Source: DATFJT01 sp965230755 (GTDB lineage: Bacteria > Bacteroidota > Bacteroidia > Chitinophagales > Saprospiraceae). Taken from it: DNA of 64,000 nt. The notes beneath the pieces were generated by a model. That model had not been told where the DNA came from and did not search any database. It saw only the letters and a program-made list of their open reading frames with translations. Positions 9,429 through 18,261 of the stretch are shown one piece after another; positions within the stretch are counted from its first letter, which is position 1; every line of letters begins with the position of its first letter. The position numbers and the translations under genes were made by a program. The stretch covers positions 1-64,000 of the forward strand of contig CBDDLT010000016.1 in the NCBI GenBank assembly GCA_965230755.1, read 5' to 3'.

Positions 9429-10202
9429 TTAAAACTTAAGGTGCTTAACAGTCAATCCATTATTAATCAGTTGTCTCAAAGACTCAATTCCAATATCCAG
9501 ATGTAGTCCGACATAGGTACTTGTGACACTCTTATCACTTTCCTCTGTCTTAACACCTTCAGGAATCATTGGCAAGTCAGAAACCAGCAACAGTGCTCCG
9601 GCTGGTATATGATTGTAGAACGCCGTTGTAAAAATTGTGGCCGTTTCCATATCAATCGCCAAGGCGCGCAAGGATCTTAAATAATCCTTGAAATCTATGT
9701 CATGCTCCCAAACCCTTCTATTGGTGGTATAAACTGTTCCCGTCCAGTAGTCGCGATCAAAATCTCTGATGGTAGTAGATATGGCTTTCTGTAAAGCGAA
9801 GGCGGGCAATGCTGGGACCTCCGGGACGAAATAATCATCAGAAGTTCCCTCTCCTCGAATTCCGGCGATGGGAAGGATCAAATCTCCCACCTTGTTCTTG
9901 TCTGTTCTTAAACCTCCGCATTTCCCTAGGAAAAGACAGGCTTTAGGATCAATCGCAGATAACATATCGATGATGGTGGCCGCATTGGGGCTGCCCATTC
10001 CAAAATTGATAATAGTTATATCATCTGCAGTTGCTGCTTGCATGGCCTTCCCGGTTCCTTTGATTTCTGCCCCGGTCTTTTCTGCAAACATGTGAACATA
10101 GTTCTTGAAGTTGGTCAATAAAATATAGTTACCAAATTCATCCAGTTCCATTCCCGTATATCTGGGAAGCCAATTCCTTACTATTTCATCTTTATTTTTC
10201 AA
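9429..10202 (-). CDS. amn: AMP nucleosidase
   Basis: The 257-residue protein belongs to the nucleoside phosphorylase/nucleosidase superfamily and resembles the short Bacteroidota AMP nucleosidases, which lack the N-terminal regulatory domain of the ~480-residue E. coli enzyme. Visible blocks are TIINFGMGSPNAA (~63), FLGKCGGLRTDKNKVGDLILP (~91) and LAIDMETATIFTTA (~186), which holds the nucleoside-binding Met-Glu pair. The family splits AMP to adenine and ribose 5-phosphate. The gene starts 5 bp after the carB stop, linking purine turnover to pyrimidine/arginine synthesis. Confidence 0.88.
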   Translation of the reverse strand: MKNKDEIVRNWLPRYTGMELDEFGNYILLTNFKNYVHMFAEKTGAEIKGTGKAMQAATADDITIINFGMGSPNAATIIDMLSAIDPKACLFLGKCGGLRTDKNKVGDLILPIAGIRGEGTSDDYFVPEVPALPAFALQKAISTTIRDFDRDYWTGTVYTTNRRVWEHDIDFKDYLRSLRALAIDMETATIFTTAFYNHIPAGALLLVSDLPMIPEGVKTEESDKSVTSTYVGLHLDIGIESLRQLINNGLTVKHLKF

Positions 10203-10207
10203 TGCCT

Positions 10208-13024
10208 CTATCTTGTCAAATACATGGATCGCTGATTGTCCAATTCTTTAAAGAACGGATCCTTGAGATCTTTGATAAAACGAATAGCCTCTCCGGTAGA
10301 TTTCATCTCAGGTCCCAGTTCTTTATCCACATTTGGAAACTTATCGAATGAAAAGATAGGAACTTTAATCGCGAATCCCTCTAATTTCTTTTTAAAATCG
10401 AAGTCTTTGATCTTTTTTGTTCCCAGCATCACATGTGTTGCCGCCTGTATATAAGGAATCTGGTAAGCCTTTGCTATGAATGGTGTAGTTCTCGAAGCTC
10501 TAGGATTGGCCTCGATAACATATACTTGCTCATCCTTAATAGCGAACTGAATATTCACCAAACCTCGTACTCCTATAGCCTCTGAAATGGTCTCGCTATA
10601 CTCTGCCATTTTCTTGACAACCTCTTCACTTAAACTATAAGTAGGTAAGACTGCAGAACTATCTCCAGAGTGTATACCGGCAGGCTCAATGTGCTCCATG
10701 ATGCCCATGATATGTAACTCGTCACCGTCGTAAATTGCATCCACTTCAGCTTCTTTTGCACGATCGAGGAAGTGATCGATTAATACCACATTATCAGGTA
10801 AGTGCTTCAAGATATCCAATACTGTTTCCTCTAGCTCTTCATCGTTGATCACAATCCGCATCCTTTGTCCTCCAAGTACATAACTGGGCCGCACAAGTAC
10901 AGGATAGTTCACTCGATTGGCTATTTCCAGAGCTTCCTCTACATCATTGGCCACACCGTATTGCGGGTATGGTATATTCAACTCCTTCAATAGATCTGAG
11001 AAAGCTCCTCTGTTTTCTGCAAGATCCAAAGAATCAAAACTAGTGCCTACGATCTTTACTCCTTTCTTAGCAATCTTCTCCGCCAGTTTTAAGGCAGTTT
11101 GACCTCCCAACTGAACTATTACTCCCTCCGGTTTTTCATGATCTATGATATCTTCGATATGCTCCCAGAAAATGGGTTCGAAATAAAGTTTATCGGCAAT
11201 ATCGAAGTCAGTACTTACTGTCTCAGGGTTACAATTGACCATGATGGCCTCATATCCTGCCTCTTTAATGGCCAGTATTCCGTGAACACAACAATAATCG
11301 AATTCTATTCCCTGACCGATGCGATTCGGACCAGAACCAATCACCATGATCTTTTTCCTATCGCTGACCTCGCTCTCGTTCTCATCATCGAAAGTGGAGT
11401 AGAAGTACGGTGTTTTTGCTTCGAACTCAGCCGCACAGGTATCCACCACTTTATAAACCCTTTCTATCTTTAAGTGCTTTCTTCTTGCCCGTACTTCTTC
11501 TTCCTTAACCCTCATCAACCAGGCTATTTGACCGTCAGAATACCCTTCTCTTTTTAAAGACATCAAGAACTCATAAGATAAATCTTCCGGTACGTTGAAA
11601 GACATAAGGCTTTTCTCCATCTTGACCAATTTCTTGATCTGACGGATAAACCACGGATCTATTTTACTGAGTTTATTGATGGTCTTAACAGGAACACCAA
11701 GACGTAAGGCATCCTTTACTCTGTATATTCTATCATCACCGGCAGACTCTATTCTTCTAATGATGTCCTCCGTTCGTATCCATTCTTTAAAGTCTGCTCC
11801 CAATCCCATTCTGTTATTCTCCTGAGATTGACAGGCTTTTTGAAGTGCTTCATTAAAACTCCTTCCTATCGCCATTACCTCTCCAACAGACTTCATCTGA
11901 AGTCCCAATACATGTTCCGAACCTTTGAATTTTGCAAAATTCCATCGCGGCATCTTGACAATTACATAATCCAAAGTGGGTTCAAAATATGCCGAAGTAG
12001 TCTTGGTAATTTCATTCTTTAGTTCTCCTAGCTCGTAGCCCAGAGCCAATTTGGCTGCCACTTTTGCAATAGGATATCCGGTTGCTTTACTGGCTAAGGC
12101 GGATGAGCGAGAAACCCTAGGGTTAATTTCTATCACAATGATCCTCTCCGATTGAGGATCTACTGAAAACTGAATATTACATCCTCCTGCAAAATTCCCC
12201 ATCGATCTCATCAGCTTAATCGCCTGATCCCTCATCTTCTGGTAAACCGTATCCGGAAGCGTCATTGCCGGTGCTATGGTAATGCTATCCCCTGTGTGGA
12301 TACCCATAGGGTCCAAGTTCTCAACAACACATATGATCACCACGTTGTCATTGGCATCGCGCAACAATTCCAACTCGAACTCTTTCCATCCCAAAACTGC
12401 CTTTTCGATCAATACCTCATGGGTTGGAGACGCATTCAATCCTCTTTTCAAGGCAACGTCATATTCTTCGGGATCCATAACAAATCCTCCTCCTGTTCCA
12501 CCCAGCGTATATGAAGGTCGAATCACCAATGGAAATCCGATCTTTTGAGCAGCTTCTTTACCTTCAAGAAAAGAATTCGCAATGAAGGACTCGGCTACAT
12601 CAAGACCTATTGATTTCACATGTTGCTTGAACAACTCTCTATTCTCCGCTAGATCAATAGCTTCCAGATCCACACCAATAAGCTGCACATTGAACTCCTC
12701 CCACAAACCTTGCTTCCCTGCTTCGATAGCCAAGTTCAAGGCCGTCTGACCACCCATCGTTGCCAATACCGCATCGATTTTCTGCTCTTGCAGGATCTCC
12801 CTGAGGCTTTCCACAGTAAGTGGCTTCAGATAAATATGATCAGCCATGACGGGATCTGTCATGATGGTTGCCGGGTTAGAATTAATTAGTGAAACTTCTA
12901 TTCCTTCTTCTCTTAGGGATCTTGCTGCCTGACTTCCGCTATAATCGAACTCACATGCCTGCCCAATAATTATGGGGCCACTTCCTATGATAAGAACAGA
13001 ATGAATTGCATTGTTTTTTGGCAT
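10208..13024 (-). CDS. carB: Carbamoyl-phosphate synthase large subunit, short form
   Basis: A 938-residue protein with two ATP-grasp halves: N-terminal carboxyphosphate domain (SVLIIGSGPIIIGQACEFDY at the start, then RPSYTLGGTGGGFV near 168), oligomerization domain, and carbamoyl-phosphate domain (VIGSGPNRIGQGIEFDY near 557, RPSYVLGGQRM near 704). It ends at ERSMYLTR-like sequence shortly after the second ATP-grasp, so the MGS-type allosteric domain of the 1073-residue E. coli enzyme is absent; this short form is usual in Bacteroidota. I chose the ATG at 13024 because an upstream in-frame ATG at 13057 lies inside the promoter, between its -33 and -7 boxes. It heads the operon with amn and lpxK; carA is not in the window. 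Confidence 0.96.
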   Translation of the reverse strand: MPKNNAIHSVLIIGSGPIIIGQACEFDYSGSQAARSLREEGIEVSLINSNPATIMTDPVMADHIYLKPLTVESLREILQEQKIDAVLATMGGQTALNLAIEAGKQGLWEEFNVQLIGVDLEAIDLAENRELFKQHVKSIGLDVAESFIANSFLEGKEAAQKIGFPLVIRPSYTLGGTGGGFVMDPEEYDVALKRGLNASPTHEVLIEKAVLGWKEFELELLRDANDNVVIICVVENLDPMGIHTGDSITIAPAMTLPDTVYQKMRDQAIKLMRSMGNFAGGCNIQFSVDPQSERIIVIEINPRVSRSSALASKATGYPIAKVAAKLALGYELGELKNEITKTTSAYFEPTLDYVIVKMPRWNFAKFKGSEHVLGLQMKSVGEVMAIGRSFNEALQKACQSQENNRMGLGADFKEWIRTEDIIRRIESAGDDRIYRVKDALRLGVPVKTINKLSKIDPWFIRQIKKLVKMEKSLMSFNVPEDLSYEFLMSLKREGYSDGQIAWLMRVKEEEVRARRKHLKIERVYKVVDTCAAEFEAKTPYFYSTFDDENESEVSDRKKIMVIGSGPNRIGQGIEFDYCCVHGILAIKEAGYEAIMVNCNPETVSTDFDIADKLYFEPIFWEHIEDIIDHEKPEGVIVQLGGQTALKLAEKIAKKGVKIVGTSFDSLDLAENRGAFSDLLKELNIPYPQYGVANDVEEALEIANRVNYPVLVRPSYVLGGQRMRIVINDEELEETVLDILKHLPDNVVLIDHFLDRAKEAEVDAIYDGDELHIMGIMEHIEPAGIHSGDSSAVLPTYSLSEEVVKKMAEYSETISEAIGVRGLVNIQFAIKDEQVYVIEANPRASRTTPFIAKAYQIPYIQAATHVMLGTKKIKDFDFKKKLEGFAIKVPIFSFDKFPNVDKELGPEMKSTGEAIRFIKDLKDPFFKELDNQRSMYLTR

Positions 13025-13040
13025 AGGCAAATATTTCGGA

Positions 13041-13070
13041 CAAAGATATAAAATCACTTACCATTGCCAA
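13041..13070 (-). promoter_or_regulatory. Bacteroidota promoter for the carB operon
   Basis: On the minus strand a TTGG box (13067-13070) is followed after 18 bases by TATCTTTG (13041-13048), a perfect TAnnTTTG -7 box. Transcription would start around 13034, leaving a leader of about 10 bases before the ATG at 13024. The gap 13058-13186 shows no other feature. Confidence 0.65.
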
Positions 13071-13186
13071 TTCATTTTGAATTCTTGTTGAAGAAAAAAA
13101 TAAACTTCTTTTGCGCTTTCAGAAAGCACATCACTATTCACGTCTTATAAGAGCCAAACAATCAATGATATGACCCAAAATCGGTG

Positions 13187-13639
13187 CTAATTACCCAGTA
13201 TAAATTTCATTTTTGGTCCGGTGAATACAAAGCCGTTTTTCTCATAAAAATTTATAGCCCTTTCATTGTTATCAGTAGGAGCTGTAACCTCTATTCTTGT
13301 CCATTTTCTGTAAGCTGCTATGCGCTTTGCTTGATTCACAAGCAATTGCCCAATTTGTTGGTTGCGGTACTCCGGTTCGATGTACATTTCATCAATCGAA
13401 CCATAGTCTCCTCCGCTATAGATGGACTGAGACTCCGTAATACTAATGATGCCTATAGTTCGGTTTTGGGAGTTAACCGCCTTGTAGATCATTGTCTTCC
13501 CATTCGATAACAATTGATTGATCAAGGCTTCATTTAGAAATTCGACAGACTCTCTTTCTTCTCCCAATTCGATGTACAACTCCTTCAATAAGTTGATGAC
13601 ATCTGATATATCGTCCTGATCTATTTTTTTAATTTCCAT
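13187..13639 (-). CDS. GNAT family N-acetyltransferase
   Basis: The 150-residue protein is of single-domain GNAT size. The acetyl-CoA binding motif A appears as MYIEPEYRNQQIGQLLVNQA near residue 90 (R/Q-x-x-G-x-G/L form), preceded by a central strand (IGIISITES) and followed by the C-terminal NERAINFYEKNGFVFTG segment, which is characteristic. It acetylates an amine of an unknown substrate in the cytoplasm. It stands alone between carB and the frameshifted methyltransferase. Confidence 0.9.
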   Translation of the reverse strand: MEIKKIDQDDISDVINLLKELYIELGEERESVEFLNEALINQLLSNGKTMIYKAVNSQNRTIGIISITESQSIYSGGDYGSIDEMYIEPEYRNQQIGQLLVNQAKRIAAYRKWTRIEVTAPTDNNERAINFYEKNGFVFTGPKMKFILGN

Positions 13640-13661
13640 TGACCTATCACCATTTAGATCA

Positions 13662-14136
13662 TCAAAACCATCTCCTCACTCTATTGCAATAATCAATGTA
13701 CTCCTTCCCAAAATCACGCCTCAAACGAGGTTCTTCGAAAACGACGATATAACTCTGAAACGCAATTAACATAAGAATCACATAAAGCCCAAGTGAACGC
13801 AGACCAAAAAAAATTGGCCTCTCCAAATAGGATGAGTAGTACGCCAATATACATTGGATTTCTGGAGAACTTATAAAGACCTGTTACCACCAATTTCTTT
13901 GTCGGATCTGCTGGGGATAAAGTTCCCTTACCCTTTAAGGCAAAGTTTATGATACACCATAGCATAATAATGAGTCCAACAAGCATTAGAACCAGGCCCA
14001 ATAACTGACCATAGCCAATACCATGTGGCCAAAAATAAACTCGCTCCCACCTTATAATTAAATAGGGAATTAGCCCGGCCACCAATCCTGGCTGTAAGAT
14101 GGTATAGAAGGTATTTCGAAGAATCAAAGAAGTCAT
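13662..14136 (-). pseudogene. Frameshifted isoprenylcysteine/phospholipid-type methyltransferase
   Basis: Two overlapping frames make one protein. The first (ATG at 14136, stop at 13714) gives membrane helices and GTLSPADPTKKLVVTGLYKF, SRNPMYIGVLLILFGEA, a signature of the ICMT/PEMT-like membrane methyltransferases. It then runs out of homology exactly at a T8 run (A8 on the + strand, 13806-13813). Reading with seven T residues continues as NFFGLRSLGLYVILMLIAF and ends FEEPRLRRDFGKEYIDYCNRV, the expected family C-terminus, stopping at 13662. The break is therefore one extra base in a homopolymer: a sequencing error, a real mutation, or slippage-dependent expression. The family methylates a lipid or isoprenyl-like acceptor; the substrate here is unknown. 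Confidence 0.85.
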
Positions 14137-14225
14137 ACTCAATGATATTATCAATTCATTTGATCAAAGTAGAACAATCAACACAGCTAACCTAAGAAAA
14201 TTAATAGCGCCCGAGGTAGACTACT

Positions 14226-15287
14226 TCAAACCAGGGCCTTTCCATGAGCGCCAGCTTTGTATTGTACTATTTTTCTGTGCATGATTCTAAACCATAATGG
14301 AGGAACTAAAGAAAGTAGCATCATAGCCGGATATCCATAAGGCATTTGAGGACTTCCATCAAAATGCCTGAGTATTTGATACTTTCTCGTACTTCTATAA
14401 TGATGATCCGAATGTCTGGACAACTCTAATAAGATCATTCTACCCAGGGGATGGTTTGAATTCCATGAATGGATAGGCTCTGTCCTTTCGTATCCCATGT
14501 CATTCTTTTTTCGTCGCAATCCGTAGTGCTCGATATAATTAACCGTTTCCAATAGCAGAAACCCGATGGTAGCGCTGAACACAAAACACAAAAGAACTTT
14601 CCAACTCGTCAACCAGAGAATGATTAAAAGGAGAACAAGCTGAATGATCTGGAAACGCAACATTTCATTATCCAGACTCCATATTGGTCTATTGATATTT
14701 TTTAGCCGTTTTTCTTCTAATTTCCAAGCCGACAACCAACTCCCAACTAAACTTCGAACATAAAATGAATAAACCGACTCTCCATATCGACTCGATGCCG
14801 GATCTTCTTCTGTTGCTACTCGCTTGTGGTGTCCTCGATTGTGCTCGATATAGAAATGCATATAGAGTGAGGTCATCAACAAACTTTTGCTCATGAATCG
14901 CTCATATCCAGTTGTTCGATGACCCAGTTCATGGGCATTATTGATCGATATTCCACAAGCCATTCCAAAGGCCGTTATCATTCCAATTATTTCGTAAAGT
15001 AACAACTGGTCGTCCCCTACCCTTATCAGGAAATAAACTAGAATAATAAACTGAATAGGAACCAATCCGTACAGTAAATAATCATAAACCCTATCGTTTT
15101 CTGCTATGGCTTCTTCCACAGCATCCATGTTGCGGGGTGAACTTGTAGTAAACAATTCGATCGTTGGGATAAATACAAAAAGAACCACGATGGCAGTATA
15201 AGACCAGATTCCTCCTTTGATTAGAGAAAAGCTTACAATGATAGGAACAATGTACGCACTAAGATATTTCAGGTACTTTATCTTCAT
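14226..15287 (-). CDS. alkB: Alkane 1-monooxygenase (AlkB-type membrane diiron hydroxylase)
   Basis: The 353-residue integral membrane protein has all the histidine boxes of alkane hydroxylases: HELGHR (H119-H123), EHNRGHH (E148-H154), RHSDHH (H292-H296), plus the AlkB-specific NYIEHYGLRR (H254). Four to six membrane helices lie in residues 8-240. AlkB-type enzymes hydroxylate terminal methyl groups of medium-chain n-alkanes, using O2 and electrons from rubredoxin; no rubredoxin or rubredoxin reductase gene is in this window. The fatty-acid desaturase superfamily shares similar boxes, but the NYxEHYGLxR block argues for an alkane monooxygenase. Here alkB means alkane hydroxylase, not the DNA repair enzyme. 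Confidence 0.92.
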   Translation of the reverse strand: MKIKYLKYLSAYIVPIIVSFSLIKGGIWSYTAIVVLFVFIPTIELFTTSSPRNMDAVEEAIAENDRVYDYLLYGLVPIQFIILVYFLIRVGDDQLLLYEIIGMITAFGMACGISINNAHELGHRTTGYERFMSKSLLMTSLYMHFYIEHNRGHHKRVATEEDPASSRYGESVYSFYVRSLVGSWLSAWKLEEKRLKNINRPIWSLDNEMLRFQIIQLVLLLIILWLTSWKVLLCFVFSATIGFLLLETVNYIEHYGLRRKKNDMGYERTEPIHSWNSNHPLGRMILLELSRHSDHHYRSTRKYQILRHFDGSPQMPYGYPAMMLLSLVPPLWFRIMHRKIVQYKAGAHGKALV

Positions 15288-15335
15288 CCCGAAAAGTTTC
15301 GTTTAAAGATAAAATATTCAACTCATTTGTAAAAA

Positions 15336-15695
15336 CTAAGACTCTTCTCCCAATGGATAAAAAACAAAGTTCGCGCCTGCATCATTTAAGACAAAAAGGC
15401 ATGCATGCGTCTCTGTTGGCTTAAACACTTTGATGAAACCATCGACCTTAAGCTCTTCTATCAATCCCTTTTGAACAAAATCTTCCAAGAATGAAAGTCT
15501 GATATTCCAGTCAATTCCTTTTTCCTGAGGTAGAGCTACACCCAACTCAGGGTTTCCCTCTTTGTAAAATACAACGATGGGATATTGGCTGATCTCCTGC
15601 TGTAGTATCAGGTCCACCAGTGCCCGAATACGGTCCTTGAGCGGTTCAAGATCCCGATACAATTTAGACATATGATCTCCAACACTAATTTCCAT
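15336..15695 (-). CDS. Conserved small protein of unknown function
   Basis: I do not recognise the family. With the ATG at 15695 the product has 119 residues, starting MEISVGDHMSKLYRDLEPLK; a longer start at 15728 would overlap rlmD further. The sequence is soluble, mixed helix/strand, with no signal peptide or clear motif. The gene overlaps the 3' end of rlmD by 11 bp, so it is probably translated with it. Confidence 0.7.
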   Translation of the reverse strand: MEISVGDHMSKLYRDLEPLKDRIRALVDLILQQEISQYPIVVFYKEGNPELGVALPQEKGIDWNIRLSFLEDFVQKGLIEELKVDGFIKVFKPTETHACLFVLNDAGANFVFYPLGEES

Positions 15696-17103
15696 GAGAC
15701 CTGAGTTTAAGAAGTGCAACTGATTCAATATGGCTGGTATGGGGAAACATATCTACAGCTTGAATTTTTACTAGTTCATAGTCATCCGACAAAAGAGCTA
15801 TGTCTCTTGCCTGAGTGGCCGGATTACAGCTAACATAAACAATCTTAGGCGACCGTAATTCCAATAGCAACGCTATTACCTTTGGATGCATTCCCACTCT
15901 CGGTGGATCGGTGATCAGTACGTCTGGTTCTCCGTGTTCACTTTGAAACTCTTTGCTTAGAATATCACGCACCAAACCGTGGTAAAAACGAGTATTGCTG
16001 ATATGATTGGTTTCCGCATTGATTGCTGCATCTTCGACGGCCATTTCGATTTCTTCAATTCCAACAACCGACTTGCACTGATGAGCCAGATATAGACCTA
16101 TACTTCCAGTCCCGGAATAAAGATCATAGACATTCTCCGTACCGCTCAATTCGGCAAACCGTGCTACGGTATCATAAAGTACTTTTCCCTGATTGGTATT
16201 GGTTTGAAAAAAAGACTTGGGTGCAATTCTAAATTCCAAATGTCCCAAACGCTCCTTGATATGATCGTTCCCTGAAAAATGGATCATATCCAGATCATAC
16301 ATGAAGTTGTTTTTTTTGAGGTTGTAAGTGTAAAAACTGGAACTAATTTCATGAACTTCCTCCTGCAAAGCGCTGAGAATAGTCTCTGCCAATTCCGGAT
16401 TCTCCTCTCCAACGGACAGGACAACCATACATTCATTCATCTCAGAAGTCCTAACCAATACTTGTCTTAAAAACCCACTGTGATTTCTAGTATCATAAAA
16501 ACTGATTCCATTCTCCAGCGCATAAGACCTTAAAAAATTTCGGATTTTATTTCCGGGCTCCCTTTGCAGATGACACTGCATCACATCGGTGACCTTATCG
16601 TGTTGACCGGCACTATATAAACCCACTCCTCCTCGATTATCTACAACTTCAGATGAATTGATCTCCTCAACAGTAAGCCATCGCTTATTCGAAAAAGAGT
16701 ACTCCATTTTATTCCGATAGTATTTGTTTTCGGAAGCGCTTAGAATGGGTAAAAACTCGAATTCCTCTACCTTGGCGATTCTCCTAATCGAATCGTATAC
16801 CTTCTTTTCTTTGAATTCCAATTGTTGTTCATAATTGAGATGTTGCCACTGGCATCCGCCACAATTTTCGAAATGTTGACAAAAAGCATCCACTCGATGG
16901 GGAGATAGAGCTTCATATCTGGTCGGATAAGACCACCACATTGATTTCTTTTTTCGACGCGTCTCTACATCTACGACATCACCAGGAACTACTTTTTCCA
17001 CCATTAGAATCTCTCCTTCTGATGTTCTCCCTATACCATGTGCCTTATCTCCAATGTCTATGATCTCGACATTTTCAAACTTCTTTTTCTTCCTTCTCGA
17101 CAA
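15685..17103 (-). CDS. rlmD: 23S rRNA (uracil1939-C5)-methyltransferase RlmD
   Basis: The 472-residue protein is of RumA/RlmD type. Residues 1-65 form a TRAM RNA-binding domain (VEIIDIGDKAHGIGRT), then the iron-sulfur cysteine cluster FCQHFENCGGCQW near residue 75 with a fourth cysteine further on, the SAM domain NVYDLYSGTGSIGLYLA near 320, and the catalytic Cys in VYVSCNPATQARDI near 430. The lysine-rich N-terminus (MSRRKKKKFE) is typical in Bacteroidota. It methylates C5 of a uridine in 23S rRNA. The assignment to RlmD rather than another member of the RNA m5U family (e.g. RlmCD) rests on similarity only. Confidence 0.9.
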   Translation of the reverse strand: MSRRKKKKFENVEIIDIGDKAHGIGRTSEGEILMVEKVVPGDVVDVETRRKKKSMWWSYPTRYEALSPHRVDAFCQHFENCGGCQWQHLNYEQQLEFKEKKVYDSIRRIAKVEEFEFLPILSASENKYYRNKMEYSFSNKRWLTVEEINSSEVVDNRGGVGLYSAGQHDKVTDVMQCHLQREPGNKIRNFLRSYALENGISFYDTRNHSGFLRQVLVRTSEMNECMVVLSVGEENPELAETILSALQEEVHEISSSFYTYNLKKNNFMYDLDMIHFSGNDHIKERLGHLEFRIAPKSFFQTNTNQGKVLYDTVARFAELSGTENVYDLYSGTGSIGLYLAHQCKSVVGIEEIEMAVEDAAINAETNHISNTRFYHGLVRDILSKEFQSEHGEPDVLITDPPRVGMHPKVIALLLELRSPKIVYVSCNPATQARDIALLSDDYELVKIQAVDMFPHTSHIESVALLKLRSHGN

Positions 17104-17117
17104 AGTATTTCTTTTTA

Positions 17118-18107
17118 TTAGGGAATATACCGGGCACTGAATACAGCTCCCTGATACTCTATGCTGCTAATGGTTTTGTATTCGGTAAGAAAGATATAAA
17201 TCGGATCTCCTTTTTCCATGGTAAGCTCGAGCATAAATCGCTCTTGTAAACCAGTCATTTCCGAATCTTCCTTTTCATCTATTTTTCGAATGATATGAAC
17301 ACTTTCGTTCATTTTTCGATCCCCATTTTCCTCCATTGTCGTATAATTATACCTCAGGAACATCTTGTGATCTACCTTGATAAAGTCCTTTAAGCTCGCC
17401 AAACTATCTTCAGAAATAGCCTTAAAATCAAAGTTTTCAATATCGATCACCGCTGAGCTATCCGATCTGTTTTTCTTTTTTTCTTCTATCACAATATCTT
17501 CATAGAAGCTAAAGCTGATACTATCCTTGACAACTGGAACAGTTCTCAAAGGCTCCGATGGATTTTCTATAAAATACGGCACGAATTGCTTATTCCATAA
17601 ACTGTCAGGATAATCGACCGCCACTTCAATAATATCGGAATAATATGCTTCCTCCTTTTCCTTGGTATATTCATCCAAAGTGGAAATATGAAAAACCTCT
17701 TCTTTCCCTCGGGTCGTTCTCTTTAAAACCAAAGCTCTCGCCCGTTTTTTTCCGTCTAAAATAATTTTGAGATGACCTGTCTCCCGAATATTCTTTGCAT
17801 CTAAGAGTGCGAGAATAAAACCGTATTCCGTAGGATTAATACTCTGGATATTATAGATCATCTTTTCCCCGTCATAGTTCAGATACAAGTTGTTGGTAGT
17901 AACACCAAAACTGTAATCTCTCGGGCTTAATTCGTCCTTTCTCACTTTTGGAATTTCCTTCAGTGAGGGAACAAAGCGATATCCAAACAAGTCTGTGGGA
18001 TCAAAGAAAAATGCATCTTCGACAAAAGTATATCTGGATTGTCCATTCAAATCGGAGTTGAGGAATCCAAAAAATCCAATAATCAACAACAAATATTTAA
18101 TTTTCAT
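17118..18107 (-). CDS. Secreted protein of unknown function
   Basis: Unrecognised family. With the ATG at 18107 the product has 329 residues and begins with a signal peptide (MKIKYLLLIIGFFGFLNSDLNGQ), cleaved before a glutamine as is common in Bacteroidota. The mature part is strand-rich and charged, without cysteines or repeats. A longer reading would need a TTG start at 18125. It ends 14 bp before rlmD on the same strand, so it may be its operon leader gene. Confidence 0.75.
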   Translation of the reverse strand: MKIKYLLLIIGFFGFLNSDLNGQSRYTFVEDAFFFDPTDLFGYRFVPSLKEIPKVRKDELSPRDYSFGVTTNNLYLNYDGEKMIYNIQSINPTEYGFILALLDAKNIRETGHLKIILDGKKRARALVLKRTTRGKEEVFHISTLDEYTKEKEEAYYSDIIEVAVDYPDSLWNKQFVPYFIENPSEPLRTVPVVKDSISFSFYEDIVIEEKKKNRSDSSAVIDIENFDFKAISEDSLASLKDFIKVDHKMFLRYNYTTMEENGDRKMNESVHIIRKIDEKEDSEMTGLQERFMLELTMEKGDPIYIFLTEYKTISSIEYQGAVFSARYIP

Positions 18108-18261
18108 TGTAAGGAATTTCTTCAAAGTTATACAATTTAAACTACTGGATAACGCTTAAATGAGCATGTAGGTATCATTTTATTCGTTAAATTGTTTTAA
18201 CAATAGGCAATGAACTTGTTTTTAGTTAATATCGTTGTAGCCTTAAACTTTATTACTGTTA

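Noticed and set aside
10208..13057. carB start at 13057
   Set aside because: That codon lies between the -33 and -7 boxes of the promoter, upstream of any transcript start; 13024 gives the family N-terminus.
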